A stretch of 44,910 bases of DNA from Hyphomicrobiales bacterium. Lineage in GTDB: Bacteria > Pseudomonadota > Alphaproteobacteria > Rhizobiales > Devosiaceae. Shown here piece by piece: positions 9,116 through 17,822 of this stretch. Made by a program: the position numbers and the translations under genes. The DNA lies in contig JALSII010000050.1 of NCBI GenBank assembly GCA_026981645.1, forward strand, positions 1-44,910. Reading direction: 5' to 3'. The stretch's first letter is position 1, and every line of letters starts with the position of its first letter. The notes below the pieces were generated by a model. That model did no database searches and was not told where the DNA came from. It saw only the letters and a program-made list of their open reading frames with translations.

Positions 9116-9139
9116 TCGATCACGTTCAGTTCTTGGCCT

Positions 9140-10150
9140 TCAAAGAGTTTTGGCGATTTGGGCTGCTACGTCGGCCATGCGGCACGAAAATCCCCACTCA
9201 TTGTCATACCAGCTTACTATGCGAACAAAGTTGCCACCGATCACCTTGGTCTGGTTGGAGGCAAAACTGGAAGAATGGGGGTCGTGATTGAAATCAATAG
9301 AGACTTTTGCCTCATGGTCATAGGCCAGTACGCCCTCAAGGGGAGCGCTTTGGGCAGCGTTTTTGGCAATCTGGTTGATTTCTTCAACCGTTGTATCTCG
9401 CCCGGCGACAAAAGTCAGGTCAACTACAGAAACATTGGGCGTGGGTACGCGTATCGAAGCGCCATCCAGAACGCCTTCAAGCTCGGGCATTACCAGCCCC
9501 AGCGCCCGGGCGGCGCCGGTTGAGGTGGGGATCATCGACATAGCAGCGGCGCGCGCGCGGTAGAGGTCTTTGTGCATGGTGTCGAGCGTCGGCTGGTCGC
9601 CTGTGTAGGCGTGGATCGTGGTCATGAAGCCTTTTTCGATACCCACGCTGTCGTTGAGGATTTTGGCAACCGGTGCGAGGCAGTTGGTGGTGCATGAGCC
9701 ATTGGATATGACTTTGTGGTCGGCGGAAATCAGCTGGTGATTAACGCCGTAAACCACGGTCAGATCGGCGTTGGCACCGGGGGCTGAAATCAAAACGCGC
9801 CTGGCGCCTGCGTCCAGATGCCATTGGGCCTTGTCACGGGCTGTAAAAATACCGGTGCATTCCATGGCGATATCGATATCGAGTTCGCCCCAGGGCAGCT
9901 CTTTGGGGTCACGCACTGAATAGACCTTTATCGGGCCCTGACCAACGTTGATCGTGTCGCCATCGACCTTGACGGTGCCGCCGAATTTACCATGCACACT
10001 GTCATAACGCATCAGGTGAGCGTTGGTTTCAACCGATCCCAAATCGTTGATGGCTACCACTTCAATATCAGTGCGGTCGTTTTCGATGATGGCCCGCAAT
10101 ATATTGCGGCCAATGCGGCCAAATCCGTTAATCGCGACACGAACTGCCAT
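9140..10150 (-). CDS. gap: Glyceraldehyde-3-phosphate dehydrogenase, type I
   Basis: Phosphorylating GAPDH of central carbon metabolism, cytoplasmic homotetramer. The 336-residue protein shows the NAD-binding start [12 protein letters not shown] and the active site [12 protein letters not shown] with the catalytic cysteine at residue 153. It also has HAYTGDQ and STGAARA for phosphate binding, and the C-terminal [12 protein letters not shown]. Length is standard. ATG 10150 has a near-perfect AAAGGAG. The gene lies 83 bp downstream of tkt and ends in a clear terminator at 9091-9115. Confidence 0.98.
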   Translation of the reverse strand: MAVRVAINGFGRIGRNILRAIIENDRTDIEVVAINDLGSVETNAHLMRYDSVHGKFGGTVKVDGDTINVGQGPIKVYSVRDPKELPWGELDIDIAMECTGIFTARDKAQWHLDAGARRVLISAPGANADLTVVYGVNHQLISADHKVISNGSCTTNCLAPVAKILNDSVGIEKGFMTTIHAYTGDQPTLDTMHKDLYRARAAAMSMIPTSTGAARALGLVMPELEGVLDGASIRVPTPNVSVVDLTFVAGRDTTVEEINQIAKNAAQSAPLEGVLAYDHEAKVSIDFNHDPHSSSFASNQTKVIGGNFVRIVSWYDNEWGFSCRMADVAAQIAKTL

Positions 10151-10233
10151 TTGCCTGCTCCTTTGAAAATCTGGATAACGACCCTTGGGTTATCTCCCCT
10201 GGCCGCTGAAATCATGAGGTGTCCGAACTGGGC

Positions 10234-12213
10234 TTACAATTGTTTTGTGACGGCTTCAACCACTGCCTCAGCAGTAATACCGAAATGCTTGAAAAGCGCA
10301 CCCGCCGGGGCGCTGGCCCCAAAGCTGCTCATGCCGACAAACTCGCCACTGTCGCCCAGAAGCCGGTCCCAGCCACAGCGCATACCCGCCTCAACAACAA
10401 CGCGGGCCTTTGAGGAGCCAATGATTTCGGCGCGGTAACGGGTATCCTGGGCAAGGAAAATGTCCAGAGATGGAACCGAAACAACACGGGCAGAGACCCC
10501 TTGTGTTCTTAGTGTTTCGGCCGCTTCAACCGCCAGAGCGACCTCGGAGCCAGTAGCAAAAATCGTGGCGTCGGCTTCAGCGTCGCCCTGTAATACATAG
10601 GCTCCCCGTGTGCACAGGTTTTCATCCTCACCGTTGGAACGAACAGGCTTAACTCCCTGACGGGTGAGGGCCAGAATCGAGGGGGCTGAGCTGTCCTTAA
10701 GCGCCAGTTGCCAGCATTCTGCGGTCTCAACCGGGTCGGCGGGCCGATAAACAGTTATGCCGGGCATGGCGCGGAACGAGGCGAGGTGTTCAACCGGCTG
10801 GTGGGTGGGGCCGTCTTCGCCAACGCCGATGGAGTCATGGGTCATTACGTGAATAACGCGGATGCCCATGAGGGCGGCAAGCCGTATGGCTGGGCGGGCA
10901 TAGTCGGAGAAAATGAAAAAGCCGCCGGCATAGGGAAGAACACCTCCATGCAGGGCCAGACCGTTAAGAATGGCGGCCATTGCATGTTCGCGGACGCCAA
11001 AATTGATAAAGCGCCCAGTGCGGTTCTCTGCGGTAAAATCCTCAAAGTCGGAAGTTTTGGTCAGGTTTGAGCCATTGAGGTCGGCTGAGCCGCCAATGGT
11101 TTCGCTCAGAACTTTGTTGATGCCCTCAAGACATAATTGGGAGGCCTTGCGGGTGGCGATGACCGGTTCCTCGTCAAAAAAATCCTGTTTGAGCTCGCTA
11201 ATGGCTTTGTCGAGCCCGGTGGGCAAGTCACCACGCATGCGGCGTTTGAATTCGCCCTGGGTTTCGGCGTCGAGTTCCTCGACCCTGCTTTCCCAGGTCA
11301 CGCGTTTTTTGGTTGAGCGTAGGCCCGCAAGACGCCAGTCATCAACAATATCTTCGGGGATATCATAGGGCTTATTGGTCCAGCCCAGCGCTTCGCGTAC
11401 GCCTTTGGCTTCATCTTCGCCATAGGGGCCGCCATGGGCCTTGGGTTTTCCGGCGCGGTTGGGGGCACCAAAACCGGCGGTGGTTTTACAGGCGACAAAA
11501 GTTGGCCTGTCGCTTTTCTGCGCCTGCTCAAGTGCCTCGCTAATAGCCTTGGCATCGTGGCCATCGATAGAAATCGTGTTCCAGCCATAAGCCTTGAAGC
11601 GGGCAATCTGGTCGGTGCTGTCGGCAAGCGAGACATAGCCGTCAATGGTGATGTCATTGTCGTCCCAGAGCACAATAAGCTTGTTCAGGGCCAGATGCCC
11701 GGCCAGAGCAGCGGCCTCATGGGAAATACCTTCCATCAGGCAGCCATCGCCAATAAGCGCATAGGTAAAATGGTTCACCAGATTGTCACCAAATTCGGCG
11801 GCAAGTTTTGTTTCGGCAATGGCCATCCCCACCGCATTGGCAATGCCCTGGCCCAGGGGGCCGGTGGTGGTTTCAACGCCGGCAAGGTGTCCATATTCAG
11901 GGTGTCCGGCGGTTTTTGCGCCCAACTGGCGGAAGTTTTTCAATTCATCCAGAGTGGCTTCTTCGTAACCCAGCAGGTGCAGGGCCGAATAGAGCAGCAT
12001 CGAGCCGTGACCGGCGGACAGCACGAAGCGATCGCGGTCGAACCAGTCAGGGTCTCTGGGATCAAATTTGAGAAATTTAGAAAAAAGCACGGTGGCTATG
12101 TCAGCTGCACCAAGGGGGAGGCCCAGGTGCCCGCTCTTGGCGCGCTCGACCGAATCAAGGGAGAGGATACGAATGGCATTGGCCATGGCTGTGTGCTTGG
12201 CGGAATTGGTCAT
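10234..12213 (-). CDS. tkt: Transketolase
   Basis: Thiamine-diphosphate enzyme of the pentose phosphate pathway that moves two-carbon units between sugar phosphates. The 659-residue protein has the N-terminal substrate and cofactor residues (SGHLGLPLGAAD, SAGHGSMLLY). The ThDP/Mg2+ motif GDGCLMEG lies at about residues 155-162, closing with NDITIDG. The middle pyrimidine domain has GVREHAMAAILNG, and the C-terminal domain has FGASAPAGALFKHFG. ATG 12213 is preferred over a TTG one codon upstream. A good promoter lies at 12295-12323. The tkt-gap order is typical of alphaproteobacteria. Confidence 0.97.
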   Translation of the reverse strand: MTNSAKHTAMANAIRILSLDSVERAKSGHLGLPLGAADIATVLFSKFLKFDPRDPDWFDRDRFVLSAGHGSMLLYSALHLLGYEEATLDELKNFRQLGAKTAGHPEYGHLAGVETTTGPLGQGIANAVGMAIAETKLAAEFGDNLVNHFTYALIGDGCLMEGISHEAAALAGHLALNKLIVLWDDNDITIDGYVSLADSTDQIARFKAYGWNTISIDGHDAKAISEALEQAQKSDRPTFVACKTTAGFGAPNRAGKPKAHGGPYGEDEAKGVREALGWTNKPYDIPEDIVDDWRLAGLRSTKKRVTWESRVEELDAETQGEFKRRMRGDLPTGLDKAISELKQDFFDEEPVIATRKASQLCLEGINKVLSETIGGSADLNGSNLTKTSDFEDFTAENRTGRFINFGVREHAMAAILNGLALHGGVLPYAGGFFIFSDYARPAIRLAALMGIRVIHVMTHDSIGVGEDGPTHQPVEHLASFRAMPGITVYRPADPVETAECWQLALKDSSAPSILALTRQGVKPVRSNGEDENLCTRGAYVLQGDAEADATIFATGSEVALAVEAAETLRTQGVSARVVSVPSLDIFLAQDTRYRAEIIGSSKARVVVEAGMRCGWDRLLGDSGEFVGMSSFGASAPAGALFKHFGITAEAVVEAVTKQL

Positions 12214-12294
12214 CAAACTGGCGCCTCTTGGAACTGTGACAGCGGACCCGTCTTATGGGACGCGGGCTTTTTTTCGAATTTGAGATGGTCAGGA

Positions 12295-12323
12295 CACATA
12301 AACAGGTGCTGATTTTTAGTCAA
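12295..12323 (-). promoter_or_regulatory. Likely sigma-70-type promoter of tkt
   Basis: On the minus strand, TTGACT (12318-12323) is separated by 17 nt from TATGTG (12295-12300). This would start transcription near 12288 and leave a leader of about 75 nt before tkt. The leader contains a CCCGCGTC/GACGGG stem. Confidence 0.5.
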
Positions 12324-12512
12324 TTCAATGGCGGCCTCATTTGTGCCCATCTTGTTATCGTTTCTGACAAAAAAACCTTACCGGCTTGCCATTGGTGCCG
12401 ACTTTAATATCAAGTGAGGTGGATTAGAGAATCGGTTGCGCTGTAACTGGAACAGAACGAACGTCCCGGAAAGGGGCAGGGCTTGGGTTTATTCCTTCAG
12501 GAGGTCGCAGAC

Positions 12513-12806
12513 ATGAGTGATAGTCAGAATAGCGAAGGATACAATCTGGCAGCGGAGCGGGTGGAGAGGGCACTGGCCCGGCTTGAGGCCAGTTTAAGAG
12601 GGCTGAACGGTCGCGTACGGTCCATTGCGCGCATCGAAACAGATGTTAAACGTCTTGAGGAAGACCGGGTGGCGTTGGCCAGTGAGCTCAGTCGTGCCAA
12701 CTCCAAAGCCAAGAAGCTCGACGATGCGGCCTCGGACGTTTCGCGACGGCTGGTCAATGCCATGGAGACGGTCAAAACTGTTATGGAGGACGAGGAGCAG
12801 AAATAA
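12513..12806 (+). CDS. DUF4164-family coiled-coil protein
   Basis: A small, charged, almost entirely helical cytoplasmic protein of 97 residues. Heptad-like spacing (RVERALARLEASLRGL, RLEEDRVALASEL) predicts one long coiled coil. Proteins of this type are regularly found directly before zapA in alphaproteobacteria, so a role beside ZapA in division is plausible but unproven. ATG 12513 sits 9-10 nt after a strong AGGAGG; an upstream in-frame TTG at 12483 is unnecessary. Its stop overlaps the zapA start (TAATG). Confidence 0.85.
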   Translation: MSDSQNSEGYNLAAERVERALARLEASLRGLNGRVRSIARIETDVKRLEEDRVALASELSRANSKAKKLDDAASDVSRRLVNAMETVKTVMEDEEQK

Positions 12807-13189
12807 TGGCTGAAGTCAGTGTCGAGATAAACGGTCGCAAATTCCGCATGGCCTGCGAAGACGGCGAAGAAGAACATCTGGAAGGGCTGGCCAACCGCTT
12901 CAATACCCATGTGGAGAGGTTCAAAGGCTCGTTCGGGGAAATCGGGGACAACAGGCTCACGGTAATGGGGGGGATTGCCGTGCTCGACGAACTGGTGGAG
13001 GCGGAACGCAAAATTGAAGAGCTCAAACTTGAAATCGAACAGGTACGCGCCGACAGTCAGGCCATCTCGGACCAGAGTGTTGCGCTTGAAGCCCGGTTTG
13101 CAAAAAAACTGGCGGAGACCGCGCGGAAAATAGAGGCGGTGGCCACCGTTATTGACGAAACCGCGCAGGGAAATGAGGCGGCTTTATGA
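12806..13189 (+). CDS. zapA: Cell division protein ZapA
   Basis: ZapA crosslinks and stabilises FtsZ protofilaments at midcell. The 127-residue protein has the ZapA head (VSVEINGRKFRMACEDGEE, LEGLANRFN) at residues 4-45, then a helical dimer and coiled-coil tail (LDELVEAERKIEELKLEIEQ). Translation is coupled to the DUF4164 gene by the TAATG overlap. The 6S RNA gene follows, and then 5-formyl-THF cyclo-ligase, the same order seen around zapA in many proteobacteria. Confidence 0.93.
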   Translation: MAEVSVEINGRKFRMACEDGEEEHLEGLANRFNTHVERFKGSFGEIGDNRLTVMGGIAVLDELVEAERKIEELKLEIEQVRADSQAISDQSVALEARFAKKLAETARKIEAVATVIDETAQGNEAAL

Positions 13190-13220
13190 ACTCTGTTTCG
13201 GGGGCAAGGAAAATTTCACT

Positions 13221-13249
13221 TTGCGTCTGCCTGTTTGTGCACCTATATG
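13221..13249 (+). promoter_or_regulatory. Likely promoter of 6S RNA
   Basis: TTGCGT at 13221-13226 and TATATG at 13244-13249 have an ideal 17-nt spacing. Transcription would begin at about 13254-13257, exactly where the 5' arm of the predicted 6S closing stem starts. Confidence 0.6.
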
Positions 13250-13253
13250 AAAA

Positions 13254-13410
13254 GTGCTGCCCGGCCCGTGCAGGATTATTATTTCCGGGGCCTTACGTTT
13301 CCTGAGGGAGCTGTCCCTGACCGGGCTCGTGGGCCCGGATATACGGTGCCCACCTACTTTTGTAGGTTCCCGGGATCGAAAATCCCACGGCCGTGGCGGC
13401 GTCTGTTTTT
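13254..13410 (+). ncRNA. ssrS: 6S RNA
   Basis: 6S RNA binds the housekeeping RNA polymerase holoenzyme and mimics an open promoter. The closing stem GCTGCC (13256-13261) pairs with GGCGGC (13395-13400) and is extended by GGCCCGTG with CACGGCC. Within it are the alphaproteobacterial 6S-like segments CCTGAGGGAGCTGTCCCT, GGTGCCCACCTA with its partner TAGGT, and CCCGGGATCGAAAATCCC. A T-run follows at 13406-13410. The position between zapA and the cyclo-ligase gene is the conserved site. Boundaries are approximate (about 155 nt). Confidence 0.8.
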
Positions 13411-13446
13411 CCGACGGTTGAAAGAGCCCGCCCGACCTTGAGCCAA

Positions 13447-14049
13447 ATGCCAGAAGTCTTTTCAGATGTTACAAAAGCCAAGGCCGAACTGCGTCAATAT
13501 GCCTTAAAAAAACGCGCCGGTTTGAGCGGGAACTTCAGGGCGCGGGCTTCGAGGACAGTATCTGAGCAGTTTTTGAAGCAAGTGGCGTTCTCTGATGATG
13601 CCGTTGTAGCGCTCTATTGGCCCATCGGGGACGAACTTGATTGCAAAAGTCTGGTGCGGGCATTGCAGGGACGGGGGACTCATGTCTGCCTGCCTGTTAT
13701 TGCCGGGCGTGGTCGGCCACTGGTTTTTCGTCTCTGGGATGGGAGCCAGGATTTGGTGCCCGGCCCGTTTGGAACGAGGGAGCCGGGCAAAGATGCGCCT
13801 GGGCTTGTTCCTGATATCATTGTCCTGCCCCTTCTGGCATTTGATAGCCACGGCAACAGGCTTGGTTATGGCAAGGGATATTATGACCGAACTATTGCCG
13901 GAATGAAGAAAGAACCATTATTGGCGGGGCTGGCTTTTAGCACGCAGGAAATAGAGCACATTCCCGTTTCGCCGCTGGATGTGCCGCTGCACATGGTGGT
14001 CACGGAAGAGGGCGTACGCAGATTTAACGGAGAAGGCGAAGCCAGTTGA
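13447..14049 (+). CDS. 5-formyltetrahydrofolate cyclo-ligase
   Basis: ATP-dependent enzyme that recycles 5-formyl-THF to 5,10-methenyl-THF. The 200-residue protein begins with the basic ATP-binding region (AKAELRQYALKKRAGL), continues with VALYWPIGDELD, and has the signature GNRLGYGKGYYDR near residue 140. ATG 13447 was chosen because the longer frame reaches back into the 6S RNA; a TTG three codons upstream is an alternative, and no strong ribosome site is seen. It may be read through from 6S RNA, as in enterobacterial ssrS-ygfA. Its stop overlaps the next gene by 4 bp. Confidence 0.92.
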   Translation: MPEVFSDVTKAKAELRQYALKKRAGLSGNFRARASRTVSEQFLKQVAFSDDAVVALYWPIGDELDCKSLVRALQGRGTHVCLPVIAGRGRPLVFRLWDGSQDLVPGPFGTREPGKDAPGLVPDIIVLPLLAFDSHGNRLGYGKGYYDRTIAGMKKEPLLAGLAFSTQEIEHIPVSPLDVPLHMVVTEEGVRRFNGEGEAS

Positions 14050-14861
14050 AAATATTGTTTTTGGGCGATGTCATGGGGAGATCGGGCAGGGAAATCGTTG
14101 CCCGATGTCTGCCCGGCCTTATCGAAGAATATGGTTTTGATTTTGTCATTGTAAATGGGGAAAACGCCAGCAGTGGTCGTGGCCTGAACAAGACCCACTT
14201 CCACGGACTCGTGGAGGCCGGAGCTGACGTGGTGACCTTGGGTGATCATGCTTTTGATCAGCGCGATACGCTAAGCTACATCGAGCGGGAGCAAATTCTG
14301 TTACGCCCCCTGAACTTCTCGTCAGGGGCACCAGGCCGGGGGGTGACGCTGGCGACGGCTCGCAACGGGCAACAAGTGCTTGTGATCAATGCGCTGGGTC
14401 GGGTGTTCATGAAGCCTGCGGACGATCCCTTCCATGCGGTTGAAAAAGCTATTTCTCTTTGCCCATTGCGGGAGGCTGCGGATGCGATAATCGTAGATTT
14501 TCACGCTGAAGCCACATCCGAAATGGCCGCCATGGGGCATTTTGTTGATGGCAAGGCGAGCCTTGTGGTGGGCACTCACACCCATATCCCCACATCCGAC
14601 CATCGTATTCTGGCCGGGGGGACCGGCATAATGAGTGACGCAGGCATGTGTGGTGATTATAATTCGGTTATCGGTATGGACCCGGATGAACCGCTCAGCC
14701 GTTTTGTCACCGGCATTGCGGGGGGGCGTTTTGTGCCCGCTGACAACGAGGCCACCCTGAGCGGGGTAGCCATAGAGACCGACGATAAAACCGGGCTGTG
14801 TGCCTCCATTTGGCCGGTGCGTATCGGGGGTGTTCTGGAAGAGGCATTGCCCGGGTTTTAA
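14046..14861 (+). CDS. TIGR00282/YmdB-family metallophosphoesterase
   Basis: A 271-residue dinuclear-metal phosphodiesterase; the Bacillus YmdB relative hydrolyses 2',3'-cyclic nucleotides and affects RNA turnover. Metal ligands are visible in FLGDVMGRSGR, VNGENASSGRG, TLGDHAFDQ, VDFHAEATSE and GTHTHIPTSD, with the closing GTGIMSDAGMCGDYNSVIG. The start is TTG 14046, overlapping the cyclo-ligase stop (TTGA), with GGAGAAGG about 9 nt upstream. It converges with the GFA gene, sharing 4 bp at the stops. Confidence 0.92.
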   Translation: MKILFLGDVMGRSGREIVARCLPGLIEEYGFDFVIVNGENASSGRGLNKTHFHGLVEAGADVVTLGDHAFDQRDTLSYIEREQILLRPLNFSSGAPGRGVTLATARNGQQVLVINALGRVFMKPADDPFHAVEKAISLCPLREAADAIIVDFHAEATSEMAAMGHFVDGKASLVVGTHTHIPTSDHRILAGGTGIMSDAGMCGDYNSVIGMDPDEPLSRFVTGIAGGRFVPADNEATLSGVAIETDDKTGLCASIWPVRIGGVLEEALPGF

Positions 14862-15340
14862 GTTGAGACCTCAAGCATCTGCTGCCAGCGCTCCATCAGC
14901 GGGCCGTAGGTCTCGGGCTGACCTTCATAGCTCAGGCAACCGGCAGGGACTTGAAACCAACCCTGTTTGCTTTTGGTCCAGATATGTCCTGCGGGTTTTA
15001 TCCAACTGGCGTCACCAAGGGTGCCGGCCTTGATATTGAGGGCATCGGTGTAGCTTGCGCGCCGGTGAAACAGGCGGGTGCCGCAGGTGGGGCAGAATTC
15101 GCAGATGAGTTCATTGCCCGTGTCGCCAGGGCGGGAGAAAATGCTCAGTTTCCCCGAAATTGTGAGATCTTTTGTGTTCACCCGCATGGACTGACCAAAG
15201 GCCGAAGAGGATTGTTTTTGACACTCGGTGCAGTGACAAAAATAGAGAACCAGCGGGGCAGCGGCCAGAGAATAGCGCACTGCGCCGCACTGACAACTGC
15301 CGGTCAGGGGAAAATCGGGCAGGTTCAGGGCTTTTCTCAT
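14858..15340 (-). CDS. GFA/CENP-V-family zinc protein
   Basis: A 160-residue member of the glutathione-dependent formaldehyde-activating enzyme fold. Most members have no proven activity. The zinc-binding cysteines are present: C16 and C18 (GSCQCGAVRY), C35, C37 and C40 (FCHCTEC), and C83 and C86 (CPTCGTRLF). ATG 15340 gives the normal N-terminus just before the first Cys pair, with AAGGA upstream. A longer frame to 15526 has no family match. Its stop overlaps that of the convergent YmdB-like gene. Confidence 0.87.
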   Translation of the reverse strand: MRKALNLPDFPLTGSCQCGAVRYSLAAAPLVLYFCHCTECQKQSSSAFGQSMRVNTKDLTISGKLSIFSRPGDTGNELICEFCPTCGTRLFHRRASYTDALNIKAGTLGDASWIKPAGHIWTKSKQGWFQVPAGCLSYEGQPETYGPLMERWQQMLEVST

Positions 15341-15400
15341 CGGTACAAATCCTTGTTTCTGGTAAAGACGAATATAGACGGTCAGCAAGGGGAGAAGAAG

Positions 15401-16024
15401 GTGAATTTGCGGCTCGATCATTTTGCCATAGGTGCCAGAGAATTGGACGAAGGCGTTGCATTTGTCAGCCGGATTTTGGGCGCTCCGCCCGTTGGTGGCG
15501 GCAAGCACCCCCTGTTTGGGACCCACAATGCCCTTTGGCGACTGGAGGGGCGTTTCCCCACCTATCTTGAAGTTATTGCCATCGACCCCAAGGCCCCCCG
15601 GCTAGACCGGCCGCGCTGGTTCGGGCTGGATGACCCGCTGACACAAGCGCGTCTTGCGAGGGGGCCAAAACTGCTGACCTTTATTGTCAGCACGAAGGAT
15701 GCTGTGTTGGCGCGAAAATCCATGCCCGTTGATCCGGGCGCGCCGGTTGAGGTAACGCGTGGCACGTTGCGCTGGCTGTTTTCCCTGCCTCCCGATGGTG
15801 GACTGATCGCCGGAGGTGCGCTGCCCTATCTCATTGAATGGCCGGACGGGGTTTCGCCCATCGCCAAAATGTCAGAACAGGGCATCGAACTTATCTCGGT
15901 CGGTGGCAACCGGATAGGCGAGATTGAAGTTGAGTGGCCGTGCGAAGGGAAACCTTCAGCGACGATGCTTGAAATCGAGTTGCGCTCAACGCGGGGTGAG
16001 CTTGTCACTTTTGCCACGGTATAA
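15401..16024 (+). CDS. VOC (glyoxalase-like) family protein
   Basis: A 207-residue protein of the vicinal-oxygen-chelate superfamily, Glyoxalase_3-like. It starts LRLDHFAIGARELDEGVAF and has PLFGTHNALWRL, TYLEVIAIDP and a second half-barrel ending PYLIEWPDG. Possible metal ligands are the His of LDHF and the Glu of YLEV, and the reaction is unknown. The GTG start at 15401 lies 6 nt after GGAG; the open frame extends upstream to 14951 but there it is antisense to the GFA gene. It is divergent from GFA, with starts 60 bp apart. Confidence 0.85.
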   Translation: MNLRLDHFAIGARELDEGVAFVSRILGAPPVGGGKHPLFGTHNALWRLEGRFPTYLEVIAIDPKAPRLDRPRWFGLDDPLTQARLARGPKLLTFIVSTKDAVLARKSMPVDPGAPVEVTRGTLRWLFSLPPDGGLIAGGALPYLIEWPDGVSPIAKMSEQGIELISVGGNRIGEIEVEWPCEGKPSATMLEIELRSTRGELVTFATV

Positions 16025-16101
16025 AAACGTTTTTGACCCCGGGGCTCAGGTCTTTTATAAGCTGCACCAGCAGATCCACGACTTGATGCAGCAGGGAAAC
16101 C

Positions 16102-16851
16102 ATGGCCGGCCATTCACAATTCAAAAATATCATGCATCGCAAAGGGCGTCAGGATGCGGTGCGCTCTAAATTGTTTTCAAAACTGTCCAAGGAAATTACG
16201 GTTGCCGCAAAAATGGGTATGCCCGATCCGGATATGAATCCGCGCCTGAGGCTTGCCGTCAACAACGCCCGCTCTCAATCCATGCCCAAGGACAATATTC
16301 AGCGCGCCATCAATAAGGCTAATACAACCGACGGCGAAAACTACGAGGATATCCGTTATGAGGGATATGGTCCCGGCGGGGTCGCGGTCATCGTTGAGGC
16401 GCTGACCGACAACCGCAATCGCACCGCTTCCAACGTGCGTACAATTTTTGGCAAAAGCGGCGGGACTCTGGGAGAAACCGGCTCGGTCTCTTTCATGTTC
16501 GAGCGGGTGGGCGAGATCACCTATCCGTTGGAAGCGGGGGATGCCGACACCATCATGGAAGCGGCGATTGATGCGGGGGCCGATGATGTGGAAAGTTCGG
16601 AAGAGGAACACGTCATATATTGTGCCTTTGAGCAGATCGGAGAGGTTTCCAAGGCGCTCGAAGCGGTGCTGGGGGAGGCCAGTTCGGTCAAGCCCTTGTG
16701 GAAACCCAATTCAGACACTCCGGTCAATGCTGACAAAGGCGCTTCCCTGATGCGCCTGCTGGCAGCACTGGAAGACGATGATGATGTGCAGAATGTTTAT
16801 ACCAACGTTAAGATGAGCGACGAGGACATAGCAAAAATTTCTGAGGGCTGA
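16102..16851 (+). CDS. yebC: YebC/PmpR-family DNA-binding or translation-associated protein
   Basis: A 249-residue protein of the conserved YebC family, historically called transcriptional regulators; recent work on relatives points to easing of ribosome stalling, comparable to EF-P. The N-terminal hallmark [52 protein letters not shown] and the [16 protein letters not shown] segment are intact. Length is normal. It lies directly upstream of ruvC-type genes in many genomes. Here a mini-protein and a phosphatase intervene. A GGGAAA ribosome site precedes ATG 16102. Confidence 0.95.
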   Translation: MAGHSQFKNIMHRKGRQDAVRSKLFSKLSKEITVAAKMGMPDPDMNPRLRLAVNNARSQSMPKDNIQRAINKANTTDGENYEDIRYEGYGPGGVAVIVEALTDNRNRTASNVRTIFGKSGGTLGETGSVSFMFERVGEITYPLEAGDADTIMEAAIDAGADDVESSEEEHVIYCAFEQIGEVSKALEAVLGEASSVKPLWKPNSDTPVNADKGASLMRLLAALEDDDDVQNVYTNVKMSDEDIAKISEG

Positions 16852-16852
16852 T

Positions 16853-16881
16853 TTGGAATTTAGTCACCGACTTCCTACATT
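16853..16881 (+). promoter_or_regulatory. Likely promoter of the mini-protein gene
   Basis: TTGGAA (16853-16858) is followed after 17 nt by TACATT (16876-16881). It begins 2 bp after the yebC stop and would give a leader of about 35-40 nt before the small frame at 16926, suggesting that frame is expressed on its own. Confidence 0.45.
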
Positions 16882-16925
16882 TCACGGGTAATTGAAAACT
16901 CTCGCACAGGAGGCGAAGACAAGTG

Positions 16926-17042
16926 ATGTATGGATCTGAATGGATGGGTGGCGGTATGTGGTTTGGTGGCATCTGGATGGTGCTAGTTGGACTTCTGGTC
17001 ATTCTCTCAATCGCGGCGCTGGTTAAATACCTGATCAAGTGA
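16926..17042 (+). CDS. 38-residue single-span membrane mini-protein
   Basis: A short frame beginning MYGSEWMGGGMWFGGIWM. It continues into a hydrophobic helix (VLVGLLVILSIAALV, about residues 19-33) and a basic end KYLIK, so an inner-membrane protein with its C-terminus inside is expected. A perfect AGGAGG at 16908-16913 precedes it. A GTG at 16923 has slightly better spacing (9 nt) and would add one residue. The Met/Trp/Gly-rich head followed by one helix resembles small SHOCT-less membrane proteins seen near metal and copper genes, but I cannot assign a family. It is too short for standard gene callers. Confidence 0.7.
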   Translation: MYGSEWMGGGMWFGGIWMVLVGLLVILSIAALVKYLIK

Positions 17043-17200
17043 GCTGATCGGGGACTGGGTTTTTGTATCAGCCCGGGTGCGGCGTCTGCTTTTGGCGATT
17101 TTTCGGCTCTTATTTCCGGGAAAAAAAGGGTGCGCGGGTCGCTGCGCGGTTTTTGCGCGTATATGGTATTGAAGCATTTTAATTATGAGAAACCCCGCCC

Positions 17201-17749
17201 ATGTCCGTCTTTTTGATCAGACACGCCCAGTCAGAGTTTAATGCCGCCTATCGGGCCGGGTTGCCCGACCCGATGATATTTGATGCGCCGCTTTCGGCAC
17301 TGGGCCGGACCCAGGCAGTTGAAGTACGCCGGGAAGTGGAAGGTCTGAAGGTGGAACACCTCGTGGTTTCGCCGCTGACGCGCACTCTTGAAACGGCAGA
17401 ACTGATTTTTCAACGGGCTTTGCCAACACGGGTCAACCCGCTGGTTCGCGAACAACTATCCCATAGTGGAGACGTTGGAACGCCTCCGGGGGAGCTTTCG
17501 CGGCATTGGGGGCATCTGGATTTTGATCATCTGGATGATCCCTGGTGGCATGTGGGAGAAAAAAACCATCTTGGTTTTGCAGTGGAGCCTCTCGCCGTGC
17601 TGGAAAAACGGGCTGAGGAGTTTATCAAGTTTGCCCGGCAGACTGCGATGAAAACAACAGCGGTGGTCACCCACGGGAATTTCATCCGGGTGTTGACGGG
17701 CATCCAGCCTGATAATTGCCAGATTATCGAGTTTGATCCCTGGCGATAG
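17201..17749 (+). CDS. Histidine phosphatase (phosphoglycerate-mutase-like) family protein
   Basis: A 182-residue cytoplasmic protein of the branch-1 histidine phosphatase superfamily. The RHG-type motif is IRHAQSEFN, with the phospho-accepting His at residue 8. Later catalytic parts are VSPLTRTLETAELIF and the second histidine in VVTHGNFIRVLTG. The substrate is unknown; such proteins include sugar-phosphate and nucleotide phosphatases. RHAQ in place of RHGE argues against a true glycolytic mutase. The start is ATG 17201. It sits between the mini-protein and ruvC, on the same strand. Confidence 0.9.
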   Translation: MSVFLIRHAQSEFNAAYRAGLPDPMIFDAPLSALGRTQAVEVRREVEGLKVEHLVVSPLTRTLETAELIFQRALPTRVNPLVREQLSHSGDVGTPPGELSRHWGHLDFDHLDDPWWHVGEKNHLGFAVEPLAVLEKRAEEFIKFARQTAMKTTAVVTHGNFIRVLTGIQPDNCQIIEFDPWR

Positions 17750-17822
17750 CCTCAGGTTGACATGTTTCCCTTTTGTTCACTTTGTGCTTGGTAAGTTGCG
17801 CCAATGTGTTTAGGCTCAAATC

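Noticed and set aside
12247..12274. Plus-strand hairpin CCCGTC/GACGCGGG with a T7 run
   Set aside because: Looks like a terminator, but no plus-strand gene lies upstream; it is in the tkt leader and its stem is bulged.
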